Part shown: positions 14,503 to 23,062 of the stretch, piece by piece
Numbering within the stretch: the first letter of the stretch is position 1
Layout: each line of letters begins with the position of its first letter
From: Lachnospiraceae bacterium UBA935
GTDB lineage: Bacteria > Bacillota > Clostridia > Lachnospirales > Lachnospiraceae
NCBI GenBank assembly: GCA_002293525.1
Contig: DBDJ01000023.1
Coordinates: 48,631 to 75,562 of the forward strand
Direction: 5' to 3'
DNA length: 26,932 nucleotides
Notes under the pieces: model-generated
Databases searched by the model: none
What the model saw: only the letters and a program-made list of their open reading frames with translations
Told to the model about the DNA's origin: nothing
Position numbers and translations under genes: made by a program

Positions 14503-16182
14503 CTAGAGACCAATAAATCTCCCTTGCCTCCCATCAATTACCTGCTGATCCTTCCAAACGGTCTTACCGCCGATCAGCACTAAGCCCATTCCCTCGGAAA
14601 GCCGGCCGCTTTGGCGGAAATCAGAACAGTCCTTGATCTCCTCCAAGGAGAAAATATTCAAATCGGCATAATAGCCTTCCCGGATAACCCCCCTGTCTTT
14701 GATATGTAGTTTTTCTGCCGGCATGGCGGTCATCTTCCGGATTGCTTCGGGCAGGCCAAAAATCTTCCGTTCTGCCACAAGATCCCGCAGTATCTTGGAA
14801 AAAGCCGCATAAAGCCGGGGATGAGCCAGACCGCCTTCCCCATATAGGGCATCAGAAATCACCAGAGAATAGGGTAAGCGGGCCACTGCATCCACATCGG
14901 CCTGCGACATGCTCATCACGATGATGCCGACCTTGCCCTGCTCACTTGCCAGCAAGGAACAGATAAATTCATAGGGATTACGCCCGGTCTGCCGGATGTC
15001 AGCCAAGGTCTTGCCGATATACTGCTGATTTTCCGCCAAAAGAGCCTGGGTGATCAGAATCCTCTCCATACCCAAGGATTCGATATAATTATCCCAGCCC
15101 GGATGTGTCTTGGCAAGAGCCTGTTCCAGTGCCGCCGGAGCCTCGGGGCCGGCCATCTCGTTCCACATCGCTGTTTCTGACGCCCGCCGGAACTTGGGCG
15201 GAATCAGAGACAGCAGCGTAGTAGCGCCGCCGGTATAGGGATAAAAGTCCACATGAATATCCATCCCCCGATTACGCTCCCGTTCAATCAGCTCTATCGC
15301 CCGATAAATCTCACGGTGCCAGTTCCTAGCCCCACAAGATTTAAAATGACTGATCTGTAAGGGAATCTCCGCCGCCTTGGCAATGCCGATAATTTCCGCC
15401 ACTGATGCCACCAGGCTGTCTCCTTCTCCCCGGATATGGCAGGTCAGCACACCGCCTCGTCTGGCCGCCGCCCGTGCCAAAGCCGTCAGCTCGTCCTTGG
15501 TGGAATAATACTCCGGCAGATACATGAGGCCCATGGACAGCCCTAAAGCTCCCGCCTCCATAGCCTCATCCACCAGTCCACAGGCCTCATCGAGTTCTTT
15601 TTGCGTAAAACCGCTCTGGGAATATCCTTTTACCGCAATGCGGACAGAACCGGAACCGATCAGATTCCCGATATGAAACGCTAACGGAACGGATCTGAGA
15701 TAGGCCGCATAATCGCGGTAGTGCCCAAACAGCTCCGGCCTGACGCCGGCTCCCAGACAAGGAGAAAGCAGGGCGGCAAGCTGTTCCCCGGTCTCCTTGC
15801 GTAGCGGAAAAGGGGTCAGGCCGCAAGAACCCGACACTGCTGTCGTTATGCCCTGCGCCAGTTCGGCTGCTCCGAATCCGTCTTTCAGCACTGCATAATC
15901 AAGGTGGCGATGAATATCAATAAAACCAGGGGTCACCAGCCGGCCGGCGGCATCTGTCACCTGTACTCCTGCAGTATCTGTCACCTGTATTCCTGTACTG
16001 CCGACATCTGCTGACACCATATCTGCACCGGCCGCCAAGGTGCCGTAGCATCCTGATTCGCTGCTGTCCGTTGCACGAATTGCAGCTATTTTACCATCCA
16101 CAATCAAAATATCTCCAAAAAAAGGCGCAGCGCCGGTTCCGTCGACGATCCATCCGTTCTTAATCAGTGTCTTTTCCGGCAT
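14503..16182 (-). CDS. D-aminoacylase / N-acyl-D-amino-acid deacylase family amidohydrolase
   Basis: This encodes 559 residues from the ATG at 16182, preceded by AGGTGG at 5 nt. An in-frame GTG at 16191 has a poorly spaced site. Urease-superfamily metal motifs are present: DIHRHLD (HxH, about 91-93), SGSCGLTPFP (the Cys that bridges the metals in D-aminoacylase), HIRGEGD, LQISHFK (His ligand) and ISDALYG (catalytic Asp). The end, GVIREGYYADLNIF, is the usual amidohydrolase closing beta segment. It would release D-amino acids from N-acyl-D-amino acids in the cytoplasm. An insertion of about 35 residues at about 42-77, containing the near-duplicate IQVTDTAG/VQVTDAAG, interrupts the strand before PGFIDIH. 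It lies 26 nt after the PLP-enzyme gene and is probably co-transcribed with it and the RidA gene. Confidence 0.88.
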   Translation of the reverse strand: MPEKTLIKNGWIVDGTGAAPFFGDILIVDGKIAAIRATDSSESGCYGTLAAGADMVSADVGSTGIQVTDTAGVQVTDAAGRLVTPGFIDIHRHLDYAVLKDGFGAAELAQGITTAVSGSCGLTPFPLRKETGEQLAALLSPCLGAGVRPELFGHYRDYAAYLRSVPLAFHIGNLIGSGSVRIAVKGYSQSGFTQKELDEACGLVDEAMEAGALGLSMGLMYLPEYYSTKDELTALARAAARRGGVLTCHIRGEGDSLVASVAEIIGIAKAAEIPLQISHFKSCGARNWHREIYRAIELIERERNRGMDIHVDFYPYTGGATTLLSLIPPKFRRASETAMWNEMAGPEAPAALEQALAKTHPGWDNYIESLGMERILITQALLAENQQYIGKTLADIRQTGRNPYEFICSLLASEQGKVGIIVMSMSQADVDAVARLPYSLVISDALYGEGGLAHPRLYAAFSKILRDLVAERKIFGLPEAIRKMTAMPAEKLHIKDRGVIREGYYADLNIFSLEEIKDCSDFRQSGRLSEGMGLVLIGGKTVWKDQQVIDGRQGRFIGL

Positions 16183-16208
16183 CTTATCCACCTATCCCCC
16201 TGCCCCGA

Positions 16209-17333
16209 TCAGACCAATGCTCCTCTGGCATCTACCGGCATCTGTCTGATCCTGTTTTCGCTTACGCCATAAAAATGATCCTGCAGATTCACCGCTGTAC
16301 AGATATGCAGGGGAATCATCGCTACCACATCACCTACTGACAGTCCTGTCGGTCCTTGACGGGAACGCAATATGCCATGCTCTTCATTCATCCGCTCCAA
16401 TAGCAGATGAGGATGATCCGGCAAAAAAGCGTAGCTGTCAAAATAAAAAGGCGGACTTGCCAGTACCACATCACCGGAAAAGGTCTTGCTCCCCCCGTCC
16501 ACGACCGCCATCGACGGTTCCGGGGTACTGACAACTGTAGCATAAACAGCCGCCGCAATCTCTTCCGCCGCACAGGCTCCCTCCAGATAAGTCATCCGGT
16601 CGTAATAAATATACGAACCCGGACGGACTTCACTGACCATGCCGGTAGCAGCACAAGCCTCCGCCGTAGGAGTAGAGCCGGCACTGACTTCCCGGATCGC
16701 AAATCCTATTTCCCTGAGCAGCTTTGCTGCTTCCGCCATCATAGCACCCTCTTCCGCTCCGGCAAGTCCGGCATCCTTCGTCGGCTGACCACGGTAAATA
16801 AGGCTTTTAAACGTATAGATCCCGGTCACGGCAAGCCCTTCCAAGCCCCTGATCTCCTGACCGGTTTTCTTAAGCTCCGCCATGGGAATGCCTGTCCGTC
16901 CGGCACCAGTGTCAATTTCCAGCCGCACCTCCAGGATAAGCTTACTGGACACTGCCAAACGGGACAACGCCTTGGCGCCTTCCACACTGTCCACTGCCAG
17001 GATCAACCTTTTGACCCTGCGGTAAAGCTGTTCGGCACGAATCAATTTATGGGTGCCGACCAGCGGATAGGCGATAAATATATCCTCTATCCCCGCCGCC
17101 GCCATGATTTCCGCCTCCGATACCGTGGCGCAGGAAATGCCGCACGCTCCGGCTTCCTGCTGCATTCGGGCAAGCTCCGTTGACTTGTGGGTTTTTATAT
17201 GCGGCCGCAGGCAACACCGGCGGCGGTCGGCAATCTCCTGCATCTTGCGGATATTGCGCTGCACCTGCTCCATATCTACTACCATACAAGGGGTTTCTAA
17301 CCCTTGCATCTGCTCATAAGAAAGGGTTTTCAT
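16209..17333 (-). CDS. Fold-III PLP enzyme, D-threonine aldolase / D-serine dehydratase-like
   Basis: This encodes 374 residues from the ATG at 17333. The codon before it, TTG, is also an open start but less likely. The N-terminal alanine-racemase-type barrel begins LETPCMVVDMEQVQRNI, and RPHIKTHK (43-50) carries the PLP-binding Lys (K47). The C-terminal domain ends with MIPLHICTAVNLQD, whose His (343) and Cys (345) correspond to the metal ligands of D-threonine aldolase and eukaryotic-type D-serine dehydratase. Products would be glycine plus aldehyde, or pyruvate plus ammonia through an enamine that RidA can quench. It heads the operon with the D-aminoacylase and RidA-like genes, giving a consistent route for N-acyl-D-amino acids. 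Which D-amino acid is used cannot be read from sequence. Confidence 0.87.
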   Translation of the reverse strand: MKTLSYEQMQGLETPCMVVDMEQVQRNIRKMQEIADRRRCCLRPHIKTHKSTELARMQQEAGACGISCATVSEAEIMAAAGIEDIFIAYPLVGTHKLIRAEQLYRRVKRLILAVDSVEGAKALSRLAVSSKLILEVRLEIDTGAGRTGIPMAELKKTGQEIRGLEGLAVTGIYTFKSLIYRGQPTKDAGLAGAEEGAMMAEAAKLLREIGFAIREVSAGSTPTAEACAATGMVSEVRPGSYIYYDRMTYLEGACAAEEIAAAVYATVVSTPEPSMAVVDGGSKTFSGDVVLASPPFYFDSYAFLPDHPHLLLERMNEEHGILRSRQGPTGLSVGDVVAMIPLHICTAVNLQDHFYGVSENRIRQMPVDARGALV

Positions 17334-17420
17334 CAATTAATCACCATATAATCTCAATTGCCTGTCCCAGCATAAAAATGATCTTAGATCGTAAATAGCT
17401 GGCTCTCCAAGCTATCTTGT

Positions 17421-17447
17421 ATGCGTATTAAGCTAGCTTACTTGCAT
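17421..17447. promoter_or_regulatory. Palindrome, candidate operator between divergent catabolic genes
   Basis: The core TAAGCTAGCTTA (17429-17440) is a perfect 12-bp palindrome, framed by ATGC on the left (17421) and GCAT on the right (17447) for about 27 bp of near dyad symmetry. It lies in the 320-bp gap (17334-17653) between the D-amino-acid operon and the aldolase-VOC gene. A second imperfect stem, TAGCT/AGCTA, is at about 17396-17414. The gap otherwise holds AT-rich sequence with no ORF. Confidence 0.45.
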
Positions 17448-17653
17448 TCTCCCGGCTTTATATCTTTTAATTACTATATTATCATCACTTTTTTTAGTGC
17501 GCTATATGAAATTTATACAGGACTATTGTGCTATTTTTAGTGATAATATATATAACATCTCTGCTTACTGAGTACTTTATTCCTTGAATATTTTCCGTCT
17601 TTCCATTACAATAGTTTACAGAAGTCAAACTAAGACAAGACGAGGACAAAGTT

Positions 17654-18619
17654 ATGGACATGATAATGAAACAAATCCAGGACATCGGCATCCTGCCGGT
17701 GATCGAGATACAAGATGTGAAAAATGCCGAGCCGTTGGCCAATGCTTTACGGAATGGCGGCCTTAACTGTGCGGAAGTGACATTCCGTACCGCCGCTGCC
17801 GGTGATAGTATTAAAGTAATGACGGAGCGTTTTCCGGACATGCTGGTAGGTGCCGGAACGATTTTGACAACGGCACAGGCTGAGCAGGCCGTTCAGGCCG
17901 GTGCCAGGTTTATTGTCAGTCCCGGCTTGAATCCCCATGTCGTCAAATATTGCCTGAGTCATCAGATCCCCGTGATTCCCGGCTGTGCCACACCAACCGA
18001 AGTCGGGCAGGCGATTGAGCTGGGCCTGGATGTCATCAAATTTTTTCCTGCGGAAGCGGCCGGCGGACTAGCCATGATCAAGTCCCTTGCCGCCCCCTAT
18101 CCCCATATAAAATTTATGCCGACCGGGGGAATCACTGCCGATAACCTGCATGAATACCTGGATTTTGACCGGGTAATTGCCTGCGGCGGCAGCTTTATGG
18201 TCAAGCCTGACATGATAGCCGCCGGCGAATTTGATAAAATCACGGCCCTGACCAAAGAAGCCGTAACTGCCATGCTTGGACTTGAACTGCGTCATGTCGG
18301 GATCAATACTGCCGATGACGGAGAAGCAAGAGCGGTCACCGCTGATTTTTCAGCCATCTTAGGCACAGACATCAGAGAATTACCCGTATCTTTTTTTGTC
18401 GGGAGAGGATTTGAGATCATGAAAGGCCCTGGCCGCGGCACCAAAGGTCACATCGCCATCAGCACCAACTATATAGACCGGGCTGTTTATCACTTAAAAA
18501 GTCGGGGTTATACCTTCGACCATGAAAGTGCTGTATATGATGAAAAAGGAAAGCTGACCCTCATTTACATAACACCGGAAATTGGCGCTTTTGCTGTTCA
18601 TCTGTCACGAAACAAATAA
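17654..18619 (+). CDS. KDPG/KHG aldolase fused to a VOC (glyoxalase-like) domain
   Basis: This encodes 321 residues, against about 210 for plain Eda. Residues 1-205 are a class I aldolase barrel with the general base Glu in CAEVTFRT (E41), PGCATPTE (109-116) and the Schiff-base Lys in VIKFFPAEAAGG (K129). It cleaves 2-keto-3-deoxy-6-phosphogluconate or 4-hydroxy-2-oxoglutarate to pyruvate plus an aldehyde. Residues 206-321 (RHVGINTADDGEARAVTADFSAIL to GAFAVHLSRNK) look like one VOC module. I recall this fusion from other Lachnospiraceae. The ATG follows AGGA by 7 nt. It is divergent from the D-amino-acid operon. Both yield pyruvate or short aldehydes, which makes shared regulation plausible. 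The role of the VOC part is unknown. Confidence 0.85.
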   Translation: MDMIMKQIQDIGILPVIEIQDVKNAEPLANALRNGGLNCAEVTFRTAAAGDSIKVMTERFPDMLVGAGTILTTAQAEQAVQAGARFIVSPGLNPHVVKYCLSHQIPVIPGCATPTEVGQAIELGLDVIKFFPAEAAGGLAMIKSLAAPYPHIKFMPTGGITADNLHEYLDFDRVIACGGSFMVKPDMIAAGEFDKITALTKEAVTAMLGLELRHVGINTADDGEARAVTADFSAILGTDIRELPVSFFVGRGFEIMKGPGRGTKGHIAISTNYIDRAVYHLKSRGYTFDHESAVYDEKGKLTLIYITPEIGAFAVHLSRNK

Positions 18620-18621
18620 TG

Positions 18622-18708
18622 GGACCGCTGCAACGGTCGTTCAAATAACCGGACCGCTGTAACGGTCGCTCAAATAACCGAACCACTGTAACGGTCGGTC
18701 AAATAATC
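18622..18708. repeat. Three tandem copies of a 29-bp unit, each with a small hairpin
   Basis: Units 18622-18650, 18651-18679 and 18680-18708 are contiguous. Each holds ACCGCTGYAACGGT (or ACCACTGTAACGGT), which can form a 4-5 bp stem, followed by CAAATAAYC. A partial unit, ACAAATAATGG, precedes them and includes the stop of the aldolase gene, so the repeat may have grown from that gene's end. The third unit has diverged most. It occupies the gap before the GT-C gene. Confidence 0.85.
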
Positions 18709-18718
18709 GGGTAAGTAT

Positions 18719-20302
18719 ATGAGAGCTATCAAGGAGGTATTGAATAATAAAAAGAATCTGATCTACCTCATACTGTTCATTGCGGTATGTGTGCGGGCCT
18801 GGAGCTTCCCTGACATCCCCGGCGGGTTAAATCAGGATGAGGCTTCCGCCGGATACGACGCATGGTCAATTGCCCATTACGGTATCGACCGTAACGGAAC
18901 TTTTTTGCCAAGCTATCATATTTCATGGGGCAGCGGAGCCAGTGTTCTGCTGAGTTACCTTTTAGTTCCTTTGATATGGGTGTTCGGTCTGTCGGTATGG
19001 GTAGTCCGTCTGCCCAGCTCATGCCTGAGCCTTGCTTCCGTTTTGGTGTTTTATGTACTTTTAAAGCGGCTGCACAATGAAAATACCGCTCTGTTCGGGG
19101 CCTTTTTCTTCAGCATCTGTCCCTGGCATATTATGGCGTCGCGGTGGGCGCTTGATTGTAATCTCCTTCCCCATATGCTGCTGTTTTCCTTTACCATGTT
19201 AGTATGTGCGCTTCAGGATAATAAGCCCTGGCAGTATGCCTTAACGGGCGCCTTGTTTTCCTTATCGGTCTATGCTTATTCAACCGTAGCATTTGCCATG
19301 GTGGTCATCGTGCCCGGAATAATCCTTATCATCTTATCAAAAAGAAATGACGGTAGCAAAATAAAAAAGGCGGTCTCATTTTTAGTTCCGCTGCTCCTGT
19401 TATCCATCCCGATCGGTTGTTTTTATCTGGTGAATATCTTTGACTTACCGGAGATCCGTTCCGGAATATTTACAGCTCCCAGACTGACGCAGCTTCGGTC
19501 CGTAATTGACTTTCCGGGATTCTTAAGCAATGCCGGCTCGTTGCTGAATCTGGTGATTCATCAAAACGACGGCTTGCCATGGAATCAGATTGAAGGCTTC
19601 GGTATTACTTATAAATATATGACCCCGTTTGCACTGTTTGGACTCTTTTACTTGAACCGGGCAGCGCATCCGGAACACAAAGCCTCTGAAACAGCCTTAA
19701 CAGATAAGGCTATGTCAACAGCGGAAAACCAAAAATACAAATGGGTTATGCACTTATGGATGATAGCGTCAGTGCTCGTCGGTTGTGTAATTCATACGAA
19801 TATCAACAGGATCAATATGATATGGATTCCGCTCATTTATTTCTGTGTTACCGGAATCTCAATATTATCGAGCTATTTTAAACAGATATTACCTGTGACG
19901 GCTGTGATCCTGGGAATATCCTTCTTAAGCTTCACATCCGCATATTTCGGCGAAGGATACCGGAGTATGATTGCCGGCATTTTTTATGACGGGTATGGCG
20001 AGGCCGCTATGTACGCCGACAGCCTGGGCTTTCCCGTGGCGGACTTATCCGGTGTCCCTTACACGAATGCTTTGTTCTACCTTAGACCTGATCCCTGGGA
20101 CTTCCATGAAACTGTCGTGTATTCCGATCCCCATGCTGAGTTCAGAGGGGTCACTCGGTTTAATGAATGGTACTATCAGGATGCCCCTCCCGACAGTGTC
20201 ATGATAAAACCGGGAATCGCACCTGATAGCCCACATACAAAGCAATTCGGTAATTATTATGTAGAGACCGCTATTTCTTCCCGATCTTCATCGTCAGGCT
20301 GA
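18719..20302 (+). CDS. ArnT/PMT-like GT-C membrane glycosyltransferase
   Basis: This encodes 527 residues with about 11-12 predicted TM helices and an extracytoplasmic C-terminal region of about 95 residues. The first outer loop has GGLNQDEASAGYDAW (about 35-49) with the Asp-Glu pair (D40, E41) that serves as catalytic or metal site in GT-C enzymes using polyprenyl-phosphate sugars. The general plan matches the ArnT/PMT family (GT39/GT83-like). It would transfer a sugar from a lipid carrier to a protein or glycan on the outer face. The start has only a weak purine site (CGGGTAAG). It follows the 29-bp repeats, and its end overlaps the convergent tex gene by 32 bp, so the Ser-rich tail AISSRSSSSG is antisense to the Tex terminus. 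Confidence 0.78.
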   Translation: MRAIKEVLNNKKNLIYLILFIAVCVRAWSFPDIPGGLNQDEASAGYDAWSIAHYGIDRNGTFLPSYHISWGSGASVLLSYLLVPLIWVFGLSVWVVRLPSSCLSLASVLVFYVLLKRLHNENTALFGAFFFSICPWHIMASRWALDCNLLPHMLLFSFTMLVCALQDNKPWQYALTGALFSLSVYAYSTVAFAMVVIVPGIILIILSKRNDGSKIKKAVSFLVPLLLLSIPIGCFYLVNIFDLPEIRSGIFTAPRLTQLRSVIDFPGFLSNAGSLLNLVIHQNDGLPWNQIEGFGITYKYMTPFALFGLFYLNRAAHPEHKASETALTDKAMSTAENQKYKWVMHLWMIASVLVGCVIHTNINRINMIWIPLIYFCVTGISILSSYFKQILPVTAVILGISFLSFTSAYFGEGYRSMIAGIFYDGYGEAAMYADSLGFPVADLSGVPYTNALFYLRPDPWDFHETVVYSDPHAEFRGVTRFNEWYYQDAPPDSVMIKPGIAPDSPHTKQFGNYYVETAISSRSSSSG

Positions 20303-22769
20303 TCCGTTTCTTCGCCTCTTCCACGCCGAGAACCTGGACGTCCACAATATCTCCGACGCTGACCGCTTCCAAAGGATGTTTGATGAACCGGTCAGTGATC
20401 TGGGAAATGTGTACCAGTCCGTCCTGATGGACGCCGATATCCACAAAAATACCAAAGTCGATCACGTTGCGGACAGTTCCCTTTAAAATCATGCCGGGCT
20501 TCAGGTCTTTCATGTCCAGCACGTCATGGCGGAGAATGGGAGCCGGCATGTCTTCACGGGGATCCCTGGCCGGTTTTTCCAGTTCTTTTAAGATATCTGC
20601 CAAAGTAATCTCGCCGATGCCAAGCTCCGCGGCCAAGGCTTTCTTATCGGGTATTTTTCTTTCCAAGGTTCCGACCACGCTGTCGCATTTTCCTGTAGGG
20701 GAAACTCGACTGCCTTTGCCGTTTTCAGGCTTGGCCATACGGTTTCCGCCGCTGGTTTTTCCCTTGCTTTCATTCTCCGGCACCATGCCTCCTATAGCGG
20801 CGGCAAGGGCTTTGCCCATCGCCGTATCGGTATTATGGATGACGATCCGCTGACCCTGCGATTCCCTTTGCTTTGACGAAGATCCGGCGGTACCGGTCGG
20901 CTGAGCCGCAGTACCGGACGGCTGCCTGAACACAGCACCGGACGGCTGTCTGGCCGCAGTACCGGACGGCAGCTCGGCAGCAGCGATAGTAGTCGGATGG
21001 CCTTTGCGGGAAGCTGCTTTCTTTTGCAGCTCTTTCAAATCTTCCAAGGGTAATCCGAGGCGCTTCAGGATCTTCATCGTGGCATCATAGGATTCGGGAT
21101 GGACACTGGTGGCATCCAGCGGATTGCTCCCATCGATGATGCGCATAAAACCGGCGCACTGTTCATATGCCTTGGGACCCAGCTTAGCTACTTTTAACAG
21201 CTGCTTGCGGTCGGAAAAACGGCCGTTGGTCTCACGGTATTCAACGATATTGCGGGCAATCACCTTCGTGATCCCGGAGATATATTCCAAAAGCGAAGCG
21301 GAGGCAGTATTGAGATCTACCCCGACTTTATTTACGCAGTCTTCGACGACACCGCTTAAGGCATCACTTAATTTCTTCTGATTCATGTCATGCTGATACT
21401 GGCCTACCCCGATCGACTTGGGATCGATTTTCACCAGTTCCGCCAAGGGATCCTGAAGTCTGCGGGCAATAGAAACCGCACTTCTCTGGCCGACGTCAAA
21501 CTGGGGGAATTCTTCGGTAGCCAGCTTGCTTGCGGAATAAACCGAAGCACCGGCTTCATTGACGATAATGTACTGGACCGGGATATTCAGTTCCTTAATC
21601 AACGCCGCTATGATCTGTTCGGATTCCCGGGAGGCGGTGCCGTTACCGACACTGATCAGGGAAATCCCGTATTTTTTGATCATCTTGGCAACGATTTCCT
21701 TGGACTCCGTCACTTTGTTCTGCGGCGCGGTCGGAAAAATTACGCGGGTGTCCAGCACCTTACCGGTAGGATCCACAACGGCCAGTTTACAGCCGGTACG
21801 GAAGGCCGGATCCCAGCCCAGAACCACCTTGCCGGCAATCGGCGGCTGCATCAGAAGCTGCTCCAGATTCTTACCGAATACGCCAATGGCTCCCGTTTCT
21901 GCTTTTTCGGTCAGCTCATTACGGATCTCCCGTTCTATGGCGGGAGCAATCAGGCGGCTGTAGCTGTCCGCTGTCACATCGGTCAGAATCGGCTTGGTAT
22001 AGGGGTTGTCCGCCGTAATGACCTTTTTGGCAAGGAACTGTAAGATCCGCTCTTCCGGCGCTGCGATCTTCACCGTAAGGATCTTTTCCGCCTCACCGCG
22101 GTTTAAGGCGAGAATCCGGTGACCCGCCGCCTTTTTCAACGGCTCTTCATAGGCGTAGTACATTTCATACACGCTCTGTACTTTCTCATCCTTGGCGGCA
22201 CTGATAATACTGCCTTCCGCCATGGTGGTTTCACGGATATAGATGCGGTAATCGGCTTCGTCAGAGATGCTTTCCGCGATAATATCTTTCGCACCCTGAA
22301 TAGCCGCTTCTGCTGATGTCACTTCTTTTTCTTCATTAATGTAGTTTGCCGCCTCTTCTTCCACGGGTACCTTGGTCGTCTGCGCCAGGATAAATTCCGC
22401 CAGGCCTTCCAGACCCTTTTCTTTAGCCACGCTGGCCCTTGTCTTCCGCTTGGGACGATAAGGACGGTACAGATCCTCCACGACCACCAAGGTCTCTGCC
22501 GCCAGGATCTTTGCCCGCAGCTCTTCTGTCAGCTTGCCCTGTTCTTCAATGCTTCCCAACACCTGTTCTTTCTTTTCTTCCAGGTTGCGCAGATAGATAA
22601 GCCGGTCGTGCAGGTCGCGCAGCACTTCATCATTCAGCGAGCCGGTCACTTCCTTACGGTACCGGGCAATAAACGGTATGGTATTTCCTTCGTCAATTAA
22701 GTTTACAGCGGCTTCAACCTGCCATTTCTCTACTTTCAGTTCTTCCTTTAGCTTTAATAATATGTCCAT
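20271..22769 (-). CDS. tex: Tex family S1 RNA-binding protein with a long repetitive linker
   Basis: This encodes 832 residues from the ATG at 22769 (AGAGGG 6 nt upstream). The frame opens 37 codons earlier, but that stretch has no good site and Tex proteins begin like this one, DILLKLKEELKVEKWQVEAAVNL. Domains in order are the Tex N-terminal helical part with IPFIARYRKE, a YqgF/RNase-H-like domain (VVLGWDPAFRTGCKLAVVDP), helix-hairpin-helix (ISGITKVIARNIVEYRE, then LKVAKLGPKAYEQCAGFMRI) and a C-terminal S1 domain (LKPGMILKGTVRNVIDFGIFVDIGVHQDGLVHIS). Tex is a conserved cytoplasmic transcription/RNA factor. Usual length is about 710-780. The excess is a linker of roughly 100 residues between NPLDATSVHPESY and the last HhH segment, with PSGTAARQ/PSGAVFRQ/PSGTAAQ repeats. 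Confidence 0.93.
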   Translation of the reverse strand: MDILLKLKEELKVEKWQVEAAVNLIDEGNTIPFIARYRKEVTGSLNDEVLRDLHDRLIYLRNLEEKKEQVLGSIEEQGKLTEELRAKILAAETLVVVEDLYRPYRPKRKTRASVAKEKGLEGLAEFILAQTTKVPVEEEAANYINEEKEVTSAEAAIQGAKDIIAESISDEADYRIYIRETTMAEGSIISAAKDEKVQSVYEMYYAYEEPLKKAAGHRILALNRGEAEKILTVKIAAPEERILQFLAKKVITADNPYTKPILTDVTADSYSRLIAPAIEREIRNELTEKAETGAIGVFGKNLEQLLMQPPIAGKVVLGWDPAFRTGCKLAVVDPTGKVLDTRVIFPTAPQNKVTESKEIVAKMIKKYGISLISVGNGTASRESEQIIAALIKELNIPVQYIIVNEAGASVYSASKLATEEFPQFDVGQRSAVSIARRLQDPLAELVKIDPKSIGVGQYQHDMNQKKLSDALSGVVEDCVNKVGVDLNTASASLLEYISGITKVIARNIVEYRETNGRFSDRKQLLKVAKLGPKAYEQCAGFMRIIDGSNPLDATSVHPESYDATMKILKRLGLPLEDLKELQKKAASRKGHPTTIAAAELPSGTAARQPSGAVFRQPSGTAAQPTGTAGSSSKQRESQGQRIVIHNTDTAMGKALAAAIGGMVPENESKGKTSGGNRMAKPENGKGSRVSPTGKCDSVVGTLERKIPDKKALAAELGIGEITLADILKELEKPARDPREDMPAPILRHDVLDMKDLKPGMILKGTVRNVIDFGIFVDIGVHQDGLVHISQITDRFIKHPLEAVSVGDIVDVQVLGVEEAKKRISLTMKIGKK
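20889..20975. repeat. In-frame repeat encoding the Pro-Ser-Gly linker of Tex
   Basis: The plus-strand unit GCAGTACCGGACGGCT recurs about four times (with ACCGGTCGGCT and GCACCGGACGGCT variants) at intervals of about 21-26 bp. It encodes PSGTAxRQ-like repeats between the HhH region and the S1 domain. Confidence 0.65.
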
Positions 22770-23026
22770 CCGTAACCCTCTCACTTTAGTTTTCTTTTTT
22801 CTTAATACCATTTCTTCCTTTATAAACCATGTCATGTCAATAAGTTTAGATATGAGTAGCTGGGGGCTCGGGAATTCCACAATTTAGACGGAACTTGCAC
22901 AAAAAGAAGCCAATAAGTTTTCTATTCCTTATCAAGTCTTGCCTACTCTGCTCCCGATCCGTCGAATCCTGCTTCTCTAAGTAAATGACATTGGCTGTGA
23001 ACAGTAACTCTATTATAGATAGAATG

Positions 23027-23046
23027 TCAATATTTTTCAATATTGA
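23027..23046. promoter_or_regulatory. AT-rich perfect hairpin
   Basis: TCAATATT, loop TTTC and AATATTGA form a perfect 8-bp stem about 80 nt upstream of the next promoter. It may be an operator or the end of an upstream transcript. It is not followed by a clean T run. Confidence 0.4.
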
Positions 23047-23062
23047 ATTATTTTCGCGAATT

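Noticed and set aside
16407..17183. 258-residue + strand ORF
   Set aside because: It lies wholly antisense to the well-supported PLP enzyme gene, with no ribosome site and an Arg/His-rich artefact composition.
18622..18708. Mini CRISPR array
   Set aside because: The 29-bp units are contiguous with no unique spacers and there are no cas genes in the window.
21390..22043. 217-residue + strand ORF
   Set aside because: It is antisense to tex and is a shadow of its codon bias.
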